A DNA stretch of 64,000 bases from Trileptium ribeirensis (lineage: Eukaryota; Nematoda; Enoplea; Enoplida; Thoracostomopsidae): NCBI GenBank assembly GCA_030248225.1, contig JASANE010009866.1:1-64000 (forward strand), read 5' to 3'. Of the stretch, positions 54,660 through 63,492 are shown one piece after another (position 1 is the first letter of the stretch; the number at the start of each line of letters is the position of its first letter). The position numbers and the translations under genes are program-made. A model generated the notes under the pieces. The model made no database searches and was not told the DNA's origin. It saw nothing but the letters and a program-made list of their open reading frames with translations.

Positions 54660-55923
54660 CTGGCAGGGGAATCAATACCCCGTTCAGCAATCGATCATCT
54701 CGACACAGCTGGTGGAAGTCGCATGTGAAACAACGTTACCAAGCATAGATACGGATGATTCGTTTCGTTTTAAAATTGGTGAAAGTGCTTTTGATTTAGT
54801 TGATATATCAGAAATTTTCGCATATATTGAATTTCAAATTATAAAGGGTGATGGCAAAGAGATTAAAGAGGCAAATCTTAAATTTACACCATGCAACATG
54901 TTTGGCTACGCACTTTTTTCTTCAGTTGAAATGAAAATAAATGGAGAACCAATAACCTTTAACCAAAAGCATTACCCTTGGATGACGTATATATTGTACA
55001 TGCTACACATGAGTGAGGAGCAAAGAAAACAATATTTGGCAGGATGTCTTTACAAACCCGATCAGACGTATATGTTTGATGATCTACAAGATAACAAAGG
55101 CTCAGTTTATAGGAATGCGTTGACTTCAATGTCACAAAAATGTGAACTTTACTTTCCTATCATTACAGACTCACAGTTAACACCCACTTATCTACCACCG
55201 AAAAGTAGACTAGAGTTTAAATTTACTCGAAGTTCACCATCACTGATATTATTGCATGAACCAACTAATAAACTTTTAATACGCATTAATGATTTTAAAC
55301 TTTACATACCAAAAGCAAGGCTAACAAAACAAGCTCTCGAGTACCAAGACAAAATTTTAAATAGTAGTGGGGTTAAATTCCCTAGTATACGGTACAAGAT
55401 TCAAACGCTTTCAGTAAATAAAGGATTGCAGAATGTGGATTGGACAATTTTTGAAGGAGCACTACCCCGCAGGATATACATTTGGGGAATAACACAAGAA
55501 GCTTATGCTGGTGCACCCAAATCAAACTTGTTTAAGTTAAGTTTACCAGATATGAATAGTTTTACCGTGTTTATGAATGATGATAGATACCCGTGCAATA
55601 TATCTTTACCGTGTAAGGCTGGCAATGATATGAGATTGTTTTATAATACATTATATGCATTAAACGGCAGAACAGAGAATTTGGGTTTAACAGAAGTTGG
55701 CTTTCGACATGGCGCAGGTTACCAAATATTTTGTATGGATTTGAGCAGAGATCATAGTAGTGACTGTAATTATCTTTCAAACCCACCAGATGGGCAATTG
55801 AGACTTTCTATTGATTTTGCGGAAGAGTTGAAAAAGGCTATTGTTATTTTTGCAATGGGAGAATTTACAGCTGAATTGAACATTAACTCAAATAAAGAAG
55901 TATTTTGGAATAAAATGTCTTAA
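54628..55923 (+). CDS. Major capsid protein (double jelly-roll, hexon-like)
   Basis: 431 residues, an intact frame from an ATG 23 nt after a promoter motif. It would form the trimeric capsomers of the icosahedral shell. The sequence is rich in alternating beta-strand segments. It has the features I associate with Polinton/adintovirus major capsid proteins: an N-terminal part with FRFKIGES..DLVDISEIFAYIEF, a strongly conserved-looking middle (QKHYPWMTYI) and the near-C-terminal block GQLRLSIDFAEELKKAIVIF. Length is in the usual range for this group, if slightly short. Identification rests on these segments and on genomic position (after the minor capsid gene, end of the array); fold prediction would settle it. 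Confidence 0.85.
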   Translation: MANVCGVEKLNWQGNQYPVQQSIISTQLVEVACETTLPSIDTDDSFRFKIGESAFDLVDISEIFAYIEFQIIKGDGKEIKEANLKFTPCNMFGYALFSSVEMKINGEPITFNQKHYPWMTYILYMLHMSEEQRKQYLAGCLYKPDQTYMFDDLQDNKGSVYRNALTSMSQKCELYFPIITDSQLTPTYLPPKSRLEFKFTRSSPSLILLHEPTNKLLIRINDFKLYIPKARLTKQALEYQDKILNSSGVKFPSIRYKIQTLSVNKGLQNVDWTIFEGALPRRIYIWGITQEAYAGAPKSNLFKLSLPDMNSFTVFMNDDRYPCNISLPCKAGNDMRLFYNTLYALNGRTENLGLTEVGFRHGAGYQIFCMDLSRDHSSDCNYLSNPPDGQLRLSIDFAEELKKAIVIFAMGEFTAELNINSNKEVFWNKMS

Positions 55924-55927
55924 ATAG
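55918..55927 (+). promoter_or_regulatory. Degenerate TCTTAAATAG motif
   Basis: Overlaps the major capsid stop and lies 24 nt before the ATG at 55952, so its spacing is standard, but GG is replaced by AG and one A by T. A weak or decayed version. Confidence 0.4.
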
Positions 55928-55951
55928 CTTTAGAAAACAGGTGAATCAACC

Positions 55952-56512
55952 ATGGATAACAAACGTTTCATTCCATTGTATGCTGTATTATTTGTAGCTG
56001 TTGTTGTGGAGACGGTTATATTGTTCATAAGTGTAAAGCGTAGCACTACTACCACGTGGAACCTCGAAAATTGTACGAAAAGTCTATGCTTCGACGATTG
56101 GACAAACGGATCAAGCGAAAAATGGGATCCGGCAAATGGTTATGATATTAAATGGATCAACCGGACATCATCAAATCTACACTTCAACGTTCGACTCAAA
56201 CCACCTAAAGGTCTTAAATGGAACGCACAGATGGTTTATCTATTCAACGTATTTGAACATTTGTTTATGAACTTATCGATACCTTATCAACACGGACTTA
56301 TATTGGTACGATCGGTTGGTATTTATCGAGGATATACGTTCACCAACCATTATATGGGAGCAAGATTTATGAAACATCTCGCAACGTATGATTTGGATAA
56401 AGTGATTCATCAACGATACATTGGAATTAATATACGTGAAGCGTATGGAACAATACGTGCGCAACGTTTATCTTCAAAAGGAAGTTGCTTATTGGCAAAA
56501 CCGGGTGGATGA
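55952..56512 (+). CDS. Membrane protein of unknown function
   Basis: 186 residues from ATG 55952. A hydrophobic segment at residues about 7-27 (IPLYAVLFVAVVVETVILFI) follows a short basic start, so it is probably a signal-anchor with the rest outside or lumenal. Several N-glycosylation sequons (NCT, NGS, NRT, NLS) follow and fit that topology. No family recognised. The last 20 or so residues (RLSSKGSCLLAKPGG) look less natural than the overlapping frame that begins at 56446, so the gene may really continue into that frame after a one-base change at about 56425-56460. Confidence 0.6.
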   Translation: MDNKRFIPLYAVLFVAVVVETVILFISVKRSTTTTWNLENCTKSLCFDDWTNGSSEKWDPANGYDIKWINRTSSNLHFNVRLKPPKGLKWNAQMVYLFNVFEHLFMNLSIPYQHGLILVRSVGIYRGYTFTNHYMGARFMKHLATYDLDKVIHQRYIGINIREAYGTIRAQRLSSKGSCLLAKPGG

Positions 56513-56750
56513 GTTTCGACGTAAGTGTCAAGCAACAGGCGACTATATCGATGGGCGATCGAAAGAGGAAGAAAATTTGTTCAAGGTTCAACGACGGCGA
56601 CAAGCAATTATCAAGGCGGTGGAATTTATAATGAAGAACGAAAACACTTTTAAACAGTCTTTGTATGAATTATCATTATCATACCCTATGTTGTACGTTG
56701 ATTATTATGATGATATTATTAAATTGTGTTATATGTTTGATTTGAAGTAA
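56446..56750 (+). CDS. Overlapping or frameshifted C-terminal part, helical
   Basis: About 100 residues from an ATG at 56446, in a different frame from the membrane protein it overlaps. It begins with a strongly amphipathic, probably coiled-coil helix (MEQYVRNVYLQKEVAYWQNR), followed by KSKEEE-type polar helix and a Tyr/Leu-rich end. Either a separate overlapping gene or the frameshifted C-terminus of the membrane protein. The stop at 56750 is followed directly by the first hammerhead ribozyme. Confidence 0.55.
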
Positions 56751-56758
56751 AAAGAAAA

Positions 56759-56833
56759 AAACATAATGGTAGCCGATACCGTGTATACGGTGTAAAGCCA
56801 TCTGATGATTCCTTTGGCAGGGATGAAATGTTT
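56759..56833 (+). ncRNA. Type III hammerhead ribozyme, copy 1
   Basis: Stem III AAACA (56759-56763) pairs UGUUU (56829-56833). UA precedes the predicted cleavage site after 56765. Stem I AUGG (56766-56769) pairs CCAU (56798-56801), with an inner hairpin ACCGU/ACGGU in its long loop. Core CUGAUGA is 56802-56808; stem II is 56809-56824 (UCC/GGA pairs above a U-U mismatch at the base); GAAA is 56825-56828. Compared with copy 2, stems I and III differ in sequence but keep pairing. The open stem is III. The final A of GAAA plus UG is the ATG of the next gene. The U-U mismatch next to the core may weaken it. Confidence 0.75.
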
Positions 56834-57232
56834 ATATATACCAGTGTATTTCAATTTATTAAATCAGTTTACACTTCCATTCGTTGCGAACGGTCGCTTA
56901 TGTTTCTCCACTTCAGTAAACACCTTGTACATGGTCATACTGGTCACGTTGCCAGTGGAAATTCACGTCTCATCAACGATTACAAGGCAAATATCTACGA
57001 AACGGTGTACAACGGCGATGATCACTTCGAGCGTCAAGATAACCGGATGGAACACTTCAAAACATTCAACAAAGTCATTGGCTATCGAGGATGGACAGGT
57101 GAACCAGGCTACATACTATGTGTGGTGACAGAAGGCAATGTAGTCATAACGGCATTCGTCTATGACCACCCAGTTCATGCACGTCAACGAAAGTATGAAT
57201 TGGTGCATCGATATGGTGCTAAAAGGGAATAA
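56828..57232 (+). CDS. ORF enclosed by the two hammerhead ribozymes, unknown function
   Basis: 134 residues, an intact frame from an ATG whose first base is the last A of the hammerhead GAAA core. The N-terminal third is hydrophobic and Ser/Phe-rich. The rest reads as a globular domain: RLINDYKANIYETVYNGDDH, a Gly-Tyr-Arg-Gly-Trp-Thr-Gly segment and an ILCVVTEGNVVITAFVYDHP strand pair. No family recognised and no catalytic signature seen. There is no TCTTAAAAAGG motif upstream. Both predicted cleavage sites (56765/56766 and 57324/57325) lie outside the frame, so it would be kept whole in the processed RNA. Confidence 0.65.
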   Translation: MFIYTSVFQFIKSVYTSIRCERSLMFLHFSKHLVHGHTGHVASGNSRLINDYKANIYETVYNGDDHFERQDNRMEHFKTFNKVIGYRGWTGEPGYILCVVTEGNVVITAFVYDHPVHARQRKYELVHRYGAKRE

Positions 57233-57307
57233 ATGAAGATATTGTATATGTTAATATTTATACTGTGTATGTATATATTATACTTCGTATTATTATGTAA
57301 TTTTTTC

Positions 57308-57313
57308 AATAAA
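57308..57313 (+). terminator. Poly(A) signal before hammerhead copy 2
   Basis: AATAAA, 11 nt upstream of the predicted cleavage site of the second ribozyme, so ribozyme cleavage and polyadenylation would use almost the same place. Confidence 0.55.
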
Positions 57314-57317
57314 GAAA

Positions 57318-57374
57318 AAACGTAGCGGTAGCCTACAGCCGCCTGATGAGGCCCGTGGTACGGCCGAAACGTTT
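57318..57374 (+). ncRNA. Type III hammerhead ribozyme, copy 2
   Basis: Every element of the consensus is present. Stem III AAACG (57318-57322) pairs CGUUU (57370-57374); UA precedes the cleavage site after 57324; stem I GCGG (57325-57328) pairs CCGC (57339-57342) around a 10-nt loop; CUGAUGA is 57343-57349; stem II GGCC/GGCC (57350-57353, 57362-57365) closes an 8-nt loop; GAAA is 57366-57369. No base of the core deviates. Both copies share UAGCC at the start of the stem I loop, where loop-loop contacts are made in natural hammerheads. Same strand as the genes, 559 nt from copy 1 (site to site). Confidence 0.9.
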
Positions 57375-57595
57375 GAAGTAGCAATATACAATAAATTAAT
57401 TCTATTTATTACAGTGTTAATGTATAGCAAACCAAAATCCAACTTAAAGTTATGTGTATGTATGTATATATATATATGCGTATATATATATATATGCGTG
57501 TAGTTATGTATATATATAAAGTAGACATGTATACATATATGCCACGCACTTATGTACATACATTCAACCAGCACACGACTCATCAACCCCAACCT
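57375..57595. repeat. TA/TG microsatellite region after the element
   Basis: Runs of TATATA interrupted by GCG and GTATG (57450-57540). The right terminus of the element should be near here but no inverted repeat partner was recognised. Confidence 0.6.
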
Positions 57596-57786
57596 CCTCC
57601 CGGGAGGGGGGAAAACATCCTAAAGAAAAAAAAAACGACAAAAAAAGCCCACGGCCCCGCCGAAACACAAGGAGAAACCGAGCCACCCGGGGGCAAAAGA
57701 AAAAAAAAAAAAGGGAAGGAAAGAAAACCCGGGAGGGAAAACCCCACGGCCCCCCGCCGAAAAAAAAAACACCCGGAAAAAAACTA
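57596..57786. other. Nearly T-free A/G/C stretch
   Basis: About 190 bp with poly-A runs, GGCCCC/CCCGGG blocks and only a few T residues on the plus strand, unlike everything around it. Could be a strand-asymmetric simple repeat or an assembly/polishing artefact. The frames on both strands are composition artefacts. Confidence 0.6.
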
Positions 57787-58944
57787 TCTACTATCGTTGT
57801 GCACAGAACGATCGAATGCATTAAGCCGGCCATAAAATGTTTTAACTTATCCTAAATCAAAATGGAATTTGCAGATTAACAGTTAATAAGTTTACCATAT
57901 AGATTATGCAACAACTGCTTAAAATTGTTACACATGAGGATTTAAGGGTTATTGGAATAAATCTGAATATATAATAGTGATCACACGGACAGTAATGTAA
58001 GTTTAACTAAAGTATATATGTGTAATGTAAATATATAATAAAGAATGTAATACCACTACATATATATTATACATTGCGTTTTATGAAATCATCGTAGAAT
58101 GAAGCGTCATTAGGAAAGCTAACGCCAAGAAATGATCAACAGTCTTTTAGCTTAATAGACATGAACAGGAAGCTCTTTTTATTCCATTTGCACCTACTTG
58201 AAACTGCTCTTACAGCAAGATATTTTTTATTTCATGTAGTAAGAAGAGTCAGAAACAGGATATTATAAAGTATGATGTTTCACGAGGTTATTCCTGCTGT
58301 ACAACAACTTGAAATCCGATAGGCTAGCAGTACTCTTGTTGTGCCATAATGTATAGCAGTCTTGTGTTTTTGATTTGATTGTGTTCAACAATTGGGCGTG
58401 ACTGCATTACAGCGCCGATTAGTACCTGTTGCTAGGAGCGAAACACAGTGGAGTGGGACATAAACTCTGCGGCTCTTTCTTTTTATTCTGGAAATTTTTA
58501 TGTGAAAACGGGGGACCGGAGAGCTTCGCAACCATTTAGTTATAAAATTGAAAGCAGAACGACTTTACGAAGTCAGTCAAGAATGTTATTTCCAAACCAG
58601 GTTGCTTCGGCAGAACAGTGGTGCACACAGTATATATTTTGGCTCTGCTTTAAAATTGTAATTTAATTTGTTCGTTCTCCTGGGTACGGGCTGCACCTGG
58701 TGATTTCTTCGTTTACTCTGCAAAAGGAGATTTACCGATGCCTGTATTGCTTGGATGTAGAAGCATCGAAAATACAAATTTTTGCAGAAACCCTCCACAA
58801 GGCCGACCTCTCTTCTGTTGCGGCTACATAAAACTTTTTGTTAACGCATAAAGCGACCGGTACAGACTGACTATCCATCCTGGCACTGCCGGTGTTGTTG
58901 AAATCTTTTCTAAAGGCCGTAACCATACAAACTTCAGGTCCAAA
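57787..58944. other. Gene-free AT-rich stretch
   Basis: No supported gene, RNA or repeat. Confidence 0.35.
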
Positions 58945-59290
58945 TTCTTACAGGGAAAGCGGGTGTTGCGGCGGGAAGATTTTCCTGGGGGTGGGGACAG
59001 ATCCGCACGTGATAAATGCTTGAATATTTTTGGGCCTTAAAATTTTGCCAACTTATCCCAGGTTTTCGCCAGTTTACATCCATTTTCCCAATTTCGCCCA
59101 ATTTTTGTTTATGCTTTTCCGATTAAGCCTTTCTGCCAAAATTCTCGGCGTACGAGGGAGGGTGAGGCTGTAGAGAGCCTCAGGAAGATCAGGCTACCCT
59201 ACAGAAGGGATCGACGAGGCACACGGAGGAGGTAATCAGTCCCAGGAGGATAATCCACTATAAGCATGTACGGCCGTAATAGTAAAACGT
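58945..59290. repeat. Dispersed CCTC-rich/AAATTGGCAAAA repeat, copy 6
   Basis: Inverted orientation of the core (AAAATTTTGCCAACTT.., CCCAATTTCGCCCAATTTTT) with a GGTGAGGCTG..AGGAAGATC block and the family-like ending TATAAGCATGTACGGCCGTA. Confidence 0.5.
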
Positions 59291-61079
59291 ACCCAGGCTT
59301 TCCTCATGCATCTACTGAGATATTGAACGGCTTCTGTGATATAAATGCGGCCTCGATGGCAAAAGTCCTGTTAATTTAATAAAAAACTCTCGTTAAACTA
59401 GGTTTATGATTGGGCGTATTGAAGGAAGTATAGCGAAGGCCTGAACGTTGGTAGAAGTTTACATACAGTTCTACTAATCGTATCAGGAAGCTCGTGCAGG
59501 ATGGGCAACGGTATATATTTTTATGGTTTATGGTTATGACTGATATAGCGTCTTCATAATGGTAACCTAATATGTTCGGTAAGATCAGTTGCCCCTATTT
59601 CCTTAAATAAGTACACTGCAAAAAGTCTGAGTTAATTTTTAACTCAAATATAATTCAAATAAAACCAACTCAATGTGAGTTAATTCTCACTGAGTGAAAT
59701 AAATTCAGAATGTCCGAACGCAGAAGATCTTAACTCACAATTATTATTGAGCTGATTGCCGCAGTCTACGTTCACAATCCAATCGAAACCGATCTGGATA
59801 GTATAGCATAACACAAATTAACTAATCAGAACTGTCGAATATTTATATATGTATAATAGTCAGCGTTTCGGGCACTTTTGTCATAAGGTGCAATTAGTAT
59901 GGAAATTTTAGGAACATTATAAAAACATATCGAATTTTATAAAAATATTATAAAAATCTTAGAGAAGAGAGCCAAAATGTGGAATTCTACGTAGAAGACG
60001 TATTTTGTATACTTGACAATGTTGGGTCGAACATTTGGCATCTGGTCTTGGTGCTAAAATTGTTACACATAAATCATCGAAAATACAGGAACTTTGCTAT
60101 AAATCTAGGAATTTTGTTGTTAGAAGTCATATTTTAGAGTACATCTATTACTCAGTAAGCGTAGGTGGCCAATATATACCCGCTGCTGTGTGGGACATAT
60201 ATATGTATTATATGCCAAAACGTTTATCTTAGGCAAATATAGGCTCGAATTTCTATACAAGGCAATACCATCGGCTTTGATGCTATGCACTTTAACATAT
60301 TTAAAGTTGGATGAGTGGATATGATAAATTTATGGAAATTACGTGTCAAAGTGGATAATTTTTTGAGTATTGCCAAAATTTATCCTATGTTTGCTGTGCC
60401 ACAGGCAAATAAGATAAAATTGCACAAATATAACCAGTAGAATCAGTTGCATGAAATACCTGACATTGCAGTGTTACAGGCCGGGACAAAGATACAAACG
60501 GGGCTGCATTGGCCAAGAATAACATGCGTTTGTTTAGGACCGGTCGGGTTTTGGTTAGCCTTGATACTCGAGCGTCGTACATGAATTTTGGGCTTCTTGT
60601 AGCAGAATCGGTCGAAACGCCGCCGTCTCAGTCCATAATCGTGTACCAGTCGTTCATACATCGACCTGACTTCCAGTATTTACTAGACTTTCGTCGATCA
60701 ATTTGTCAACCGCCCATTCTCTAAATAATCTTGAAAGAGAGAACGGTCGAGCGAAGCCCACATAGAAAGGGGAAACCCCTTTTCCCTGCTAAATTGGGAC
60801 AATACCTGAAAACATATAAAACATATCCTAGAAAAAATACGTATAAACGAAATAAACAGTTTATGTTTCACAGCTTGCTTTATTCACTGGGTTTTCATAC
60901 TGCAGATATATTGTCTACCGGGCACATCGTATTACAGTAAATTATCACATACGTATCTGCTGGACATAATTAAGCGTCATAGTAGATCACCGGGCACAGA
61001 ACATATCACAGACATGAAAGAATACATACATATACATAGAATATGCTACATTGTGCTAGGACCAGTTCTGGCCCTAAGG
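59291..61079. other. Gene-free AT-rich stretch
   Basis: Short CACTGCAAAAAGT at 59613 resembles some MITE ends, but no partner was found. No gene supported. Confidence 0.35.
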
Positions 61080-61450
61080 GATCCCAGCTGCACCATCGTT
61101 TCCCGCTGTGGTGTCCGGACAACCCCGACTTCCACGACTCCCCGGTGAACCATCGGTTTACCGAAGGGGACTGTTTAGTTTAGCAGGCTGCCGGCGGGTT
61201 GACCACGGTGTTCGGCCTGGCCCCTATATCGGCCCACGTTTCTAGTGGTATGGAGGTCCCCCGGAGGGAGGGTCAACCCCTAAGCCTGCTCACAGGTATT
61301 AAGGCTGACCTGCCTTTCCTCGTCCTTTCGGAATTCCTAGCGATCCCCGGTTCTTTTATTTTGACCCTGGTACAGGAACCTATCGTTGTGTACTCGTGCT
61401 AGCCAGCATAGAGACAATGGGGAGTTGCCCCAATGCCCTATATATTCTCT
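61080..61450. other. GC-rich island, unknown
   Basis: About 370 bp of distinctly higher GC, ending in CAATGGGGAGTTGCCCCAATG, a hairpin with a CATTGGGGC-type stem. It may be a piece of a transposable element (composition like the 6-kb repeats). The 67-codon frame inside is not recognised. Confidence 0.35.
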
Positions 61451-61629
61451 GGTTGCAATTGGTAGAATAAAATTTGAATGTCATTGTTTTGACGTGGACT
61501 TTGAGTGAACAGCTATTTCCTAAAGAATTTTCTTTTACCATTTGTCTTGTTCCAAGATGGACCTGGTTCAGCTTTCAAGTCTTTTATCCAAGAAATACAT
61601 ATCGCTTACAAACGAAGAAGAACACACCA

Positions 61630-61830
61630 ACCGACAATATGGGAAGTCGGGTGAACGGAAAATTGGAAAAACGGGCAATTGGGAAAACGGTAAATTGGGA
61701 ACGCGAGAAATTGGGAAAACGGGAAATTACGAATCGGGAAAAGGGAATACGACAAGCTGGGGAAGCGGGAAATTAGCAAAACGAGAAATCGGGAAAATGA
61801 AAATCAAAAACTGGGAAAACGGAAATTTCT
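61630..61830. repeat. Purine-rich minisatellite AAATTGGGAAAACGG
   Basis: About 12 degenerate units of 14-17 bp of the type AAATTGGGAAAACGGG, almost pure purine plus TT. It is followed at once by a pyrimidine-rich stretch (61840-61920). Frames across it are artefacts. Confidence 0.8.
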
Positions 61831-61945
61831 GGATCTTGATTTTTTCCTGTCCAAGGTTCACATTTCCCATTTTAAGAACTTCCCTGCTTTTCAACATTTT
61901 CTGTTTCCCAATACTTTGATTTCTCGACAGTCTGGTGTTTAACCA

Positions 61946-62270
61946 TTTCGACACATTTCCCCGTTTTCGTACTTTAGAGATTCCAAACATTGTGTCGTTT
62001 CGCCACTTTAGCTGTTTCCCATTTTATTTTCAGTATTCCGAGATCCTCTGTTTAACCGGTTTTCCATAACGATGAGTCGACCTTATTACCAATATATGGC
62101 CGTGTTTCACCATTACCTCCCACATTTCCCCGTTTTCGTATTTTAGTGTTTCCAAACATTGTGTCATTTCGCCACTTTAACTATTTCCTAGTATTTTCCG
62201 TATTCCGAGATCCTCTGTTTAACAAGTTTTCCATAACGATGAGTCGACCTTATTACCAATATATAGGCCT
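61946..62270. repeat. Direct tandem duplication, period about 169 bp
   Basis: A segment of about 150 bp with ACATTTCCCCGTTTTCGTA, TTCCAAACATTGTGTC, TATTCCGAGATCCTCTGTTT and GATGAGTCGACCTTATTACC occurs at 61953 and again at 62122. About 90% identical by eye. Non-coding. Confidence 0.85.
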
Positions 62271-62449
62271 AGGGGTTGGTCCTTCCCAGGGGGCTTGTAA
62301 ACTCGGTTTTGCATTTATTATTGTAACATCGAGCAATCGCGAAATGCGCACGCTGACAGCTTTAAAGGCTTTAATTTTAGGCTGAAAATGTAACTTTAAC
62401 TAACTAACTTTTATTTTGGATTTTAATTTTGAGGGGTTTTACGGCCGAC
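62271..62449. other. Short spacer before the MITE
   Basis: Nothing seen. Confidence 0.35.
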
Positions 62450-62995
62450 TAATGCGGCGTTTACGTTATAAAACGCCCGCCATGTGGAAGATTTGTCCAC
62501 GTGTGGTCATGACCACACCATGGTGCATGGTATTTTGACGGAAATACAGTGCAGCACAAGTCATGGTGTAGCTGACACCATGTATATTACACTATGGTGT
62601 CTTCGACACCCTATGTTTGAATACTTATTTTAAAAAAGGCGGGAAAACTAGCTAACTCAAATTTCAAATGATTTACGCTAATTGAGAGTAACCCATAAAC
62701 CATTGCGTTGAAATCTTTGCATAGGAAGTGCGCGGACAGAAGTTAAACCGTGTAAACATCATACAACGGAAAAAATGTCAAGACATCTTCCCAAAGAACT
62801 TGCATGACCGTTAGCTAGAAGTTAATAGTGTCCATGACACCATGTATAAATGCTGATGGTGTCCGAAACACTATATAGAATTGCTTAGAATACAGTGATG
62901 GTGTTCTGTACACTATATCGTTAACGGTGTTAGGCAGGCTGTACGTGGACAAAACTTCCACATGGCGGGCAACTTATAACGTAAACGCCGCATAA
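62450..62995. mobile_element. MITE, 540 bp, 50-bp terminal inverted repeats, TAA target duplication
   Basis: The element runs 62453-62992. Its first 50 bp (TGCGGCGTTTACGTTATAA..) and last 50 bp are reverse complements with four mismatches. TAA flanks both ends (62450-62452, 62993-62995). A 3-bp TAA/TTA duplication is typical of PIF/Harbinger elements. Internally it has several GGTGTC/GACACC inverted motifs (for example 62570-62610, 62830-62870). No coding capacity, so it is non-autonomous. Confidence 0.85.
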
Positions 62996-63489
62996 CTTGA
63001 ATTGAATTGTGTCGTCTGTCTTAATTTGTTAGGTTATGTACAAACATGGCGTATATTATGTTTTTCGGTAAGCTGATTACGACAATCTGGTTATCTACAA
63101 TCCGCCACCAATAGTTCATACCTTTTCCAGGGGTTTTAAATGTGTTTAAAGTCGATGAACACAATTTCAAGGTATAGTATCTCTTAGATTGCTGGGTTAT
63201 GTATTGCGTACTAGGCACTAAGAATGGTGCATACATACGTTTTAGTACGCTGAATACAATCATCCCGATCTACAACTTTTCAGAACAATACTTTTTGTGG
63301 TACCTATCCAAGGGCCGCTACGACCCTGAATATGATACGGTGAAGTTGTTCTAGAAATCAATTTTCCAAATTTTGTCATGTTATTATGCGAGAGTAAACT
63401 TAACCCACGCCCATCAATAATCCTATTTTGCTATTTCGGTTAAAAATCTGTTACTGAACGTTTTTTGGTAAACCATAATCCGGCGCAAA
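62996..63489. other. Gene-free spacer
   Basis: AT-rich, nothing supported. Confidence 0.35.
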
Positions 63490-63492
63490 ATT

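Larger units (their letters stand above)
46330..57374 (+). mobile_element. Polinton/Maverick (adintovirus-like) integrated virus
   Basis: A compact, single-strand gene array carries the Polinton hallmark set: protein-primed family B polymerase, retroviral-type integrase with chromodomain, FtsK/A32-type packaging ATPase, double-jelly-roll major capsid and penton-like minor capsid proteins. Genes are separated by 5-150 bp or overlap, in sharp contrast to the sparse host DNA on either side. Accessory genes are a NADAR protein, a TBP-like protein, a very basic small protein and a membrane protein. No adenain-type protease was recognised. Terminal inverted repeats and target duplications could not be located, so the limits given are those of recognisable element sequence. 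Several frames are broken, so this copy is an old or defective integration. Confidence 0.9.

Noticed and set aside
57452..57835. 127-codon Lys-rich plus frame and its antisense
   Set aside because: Composition artefacts of the TA microsatellite and the T-poor block.
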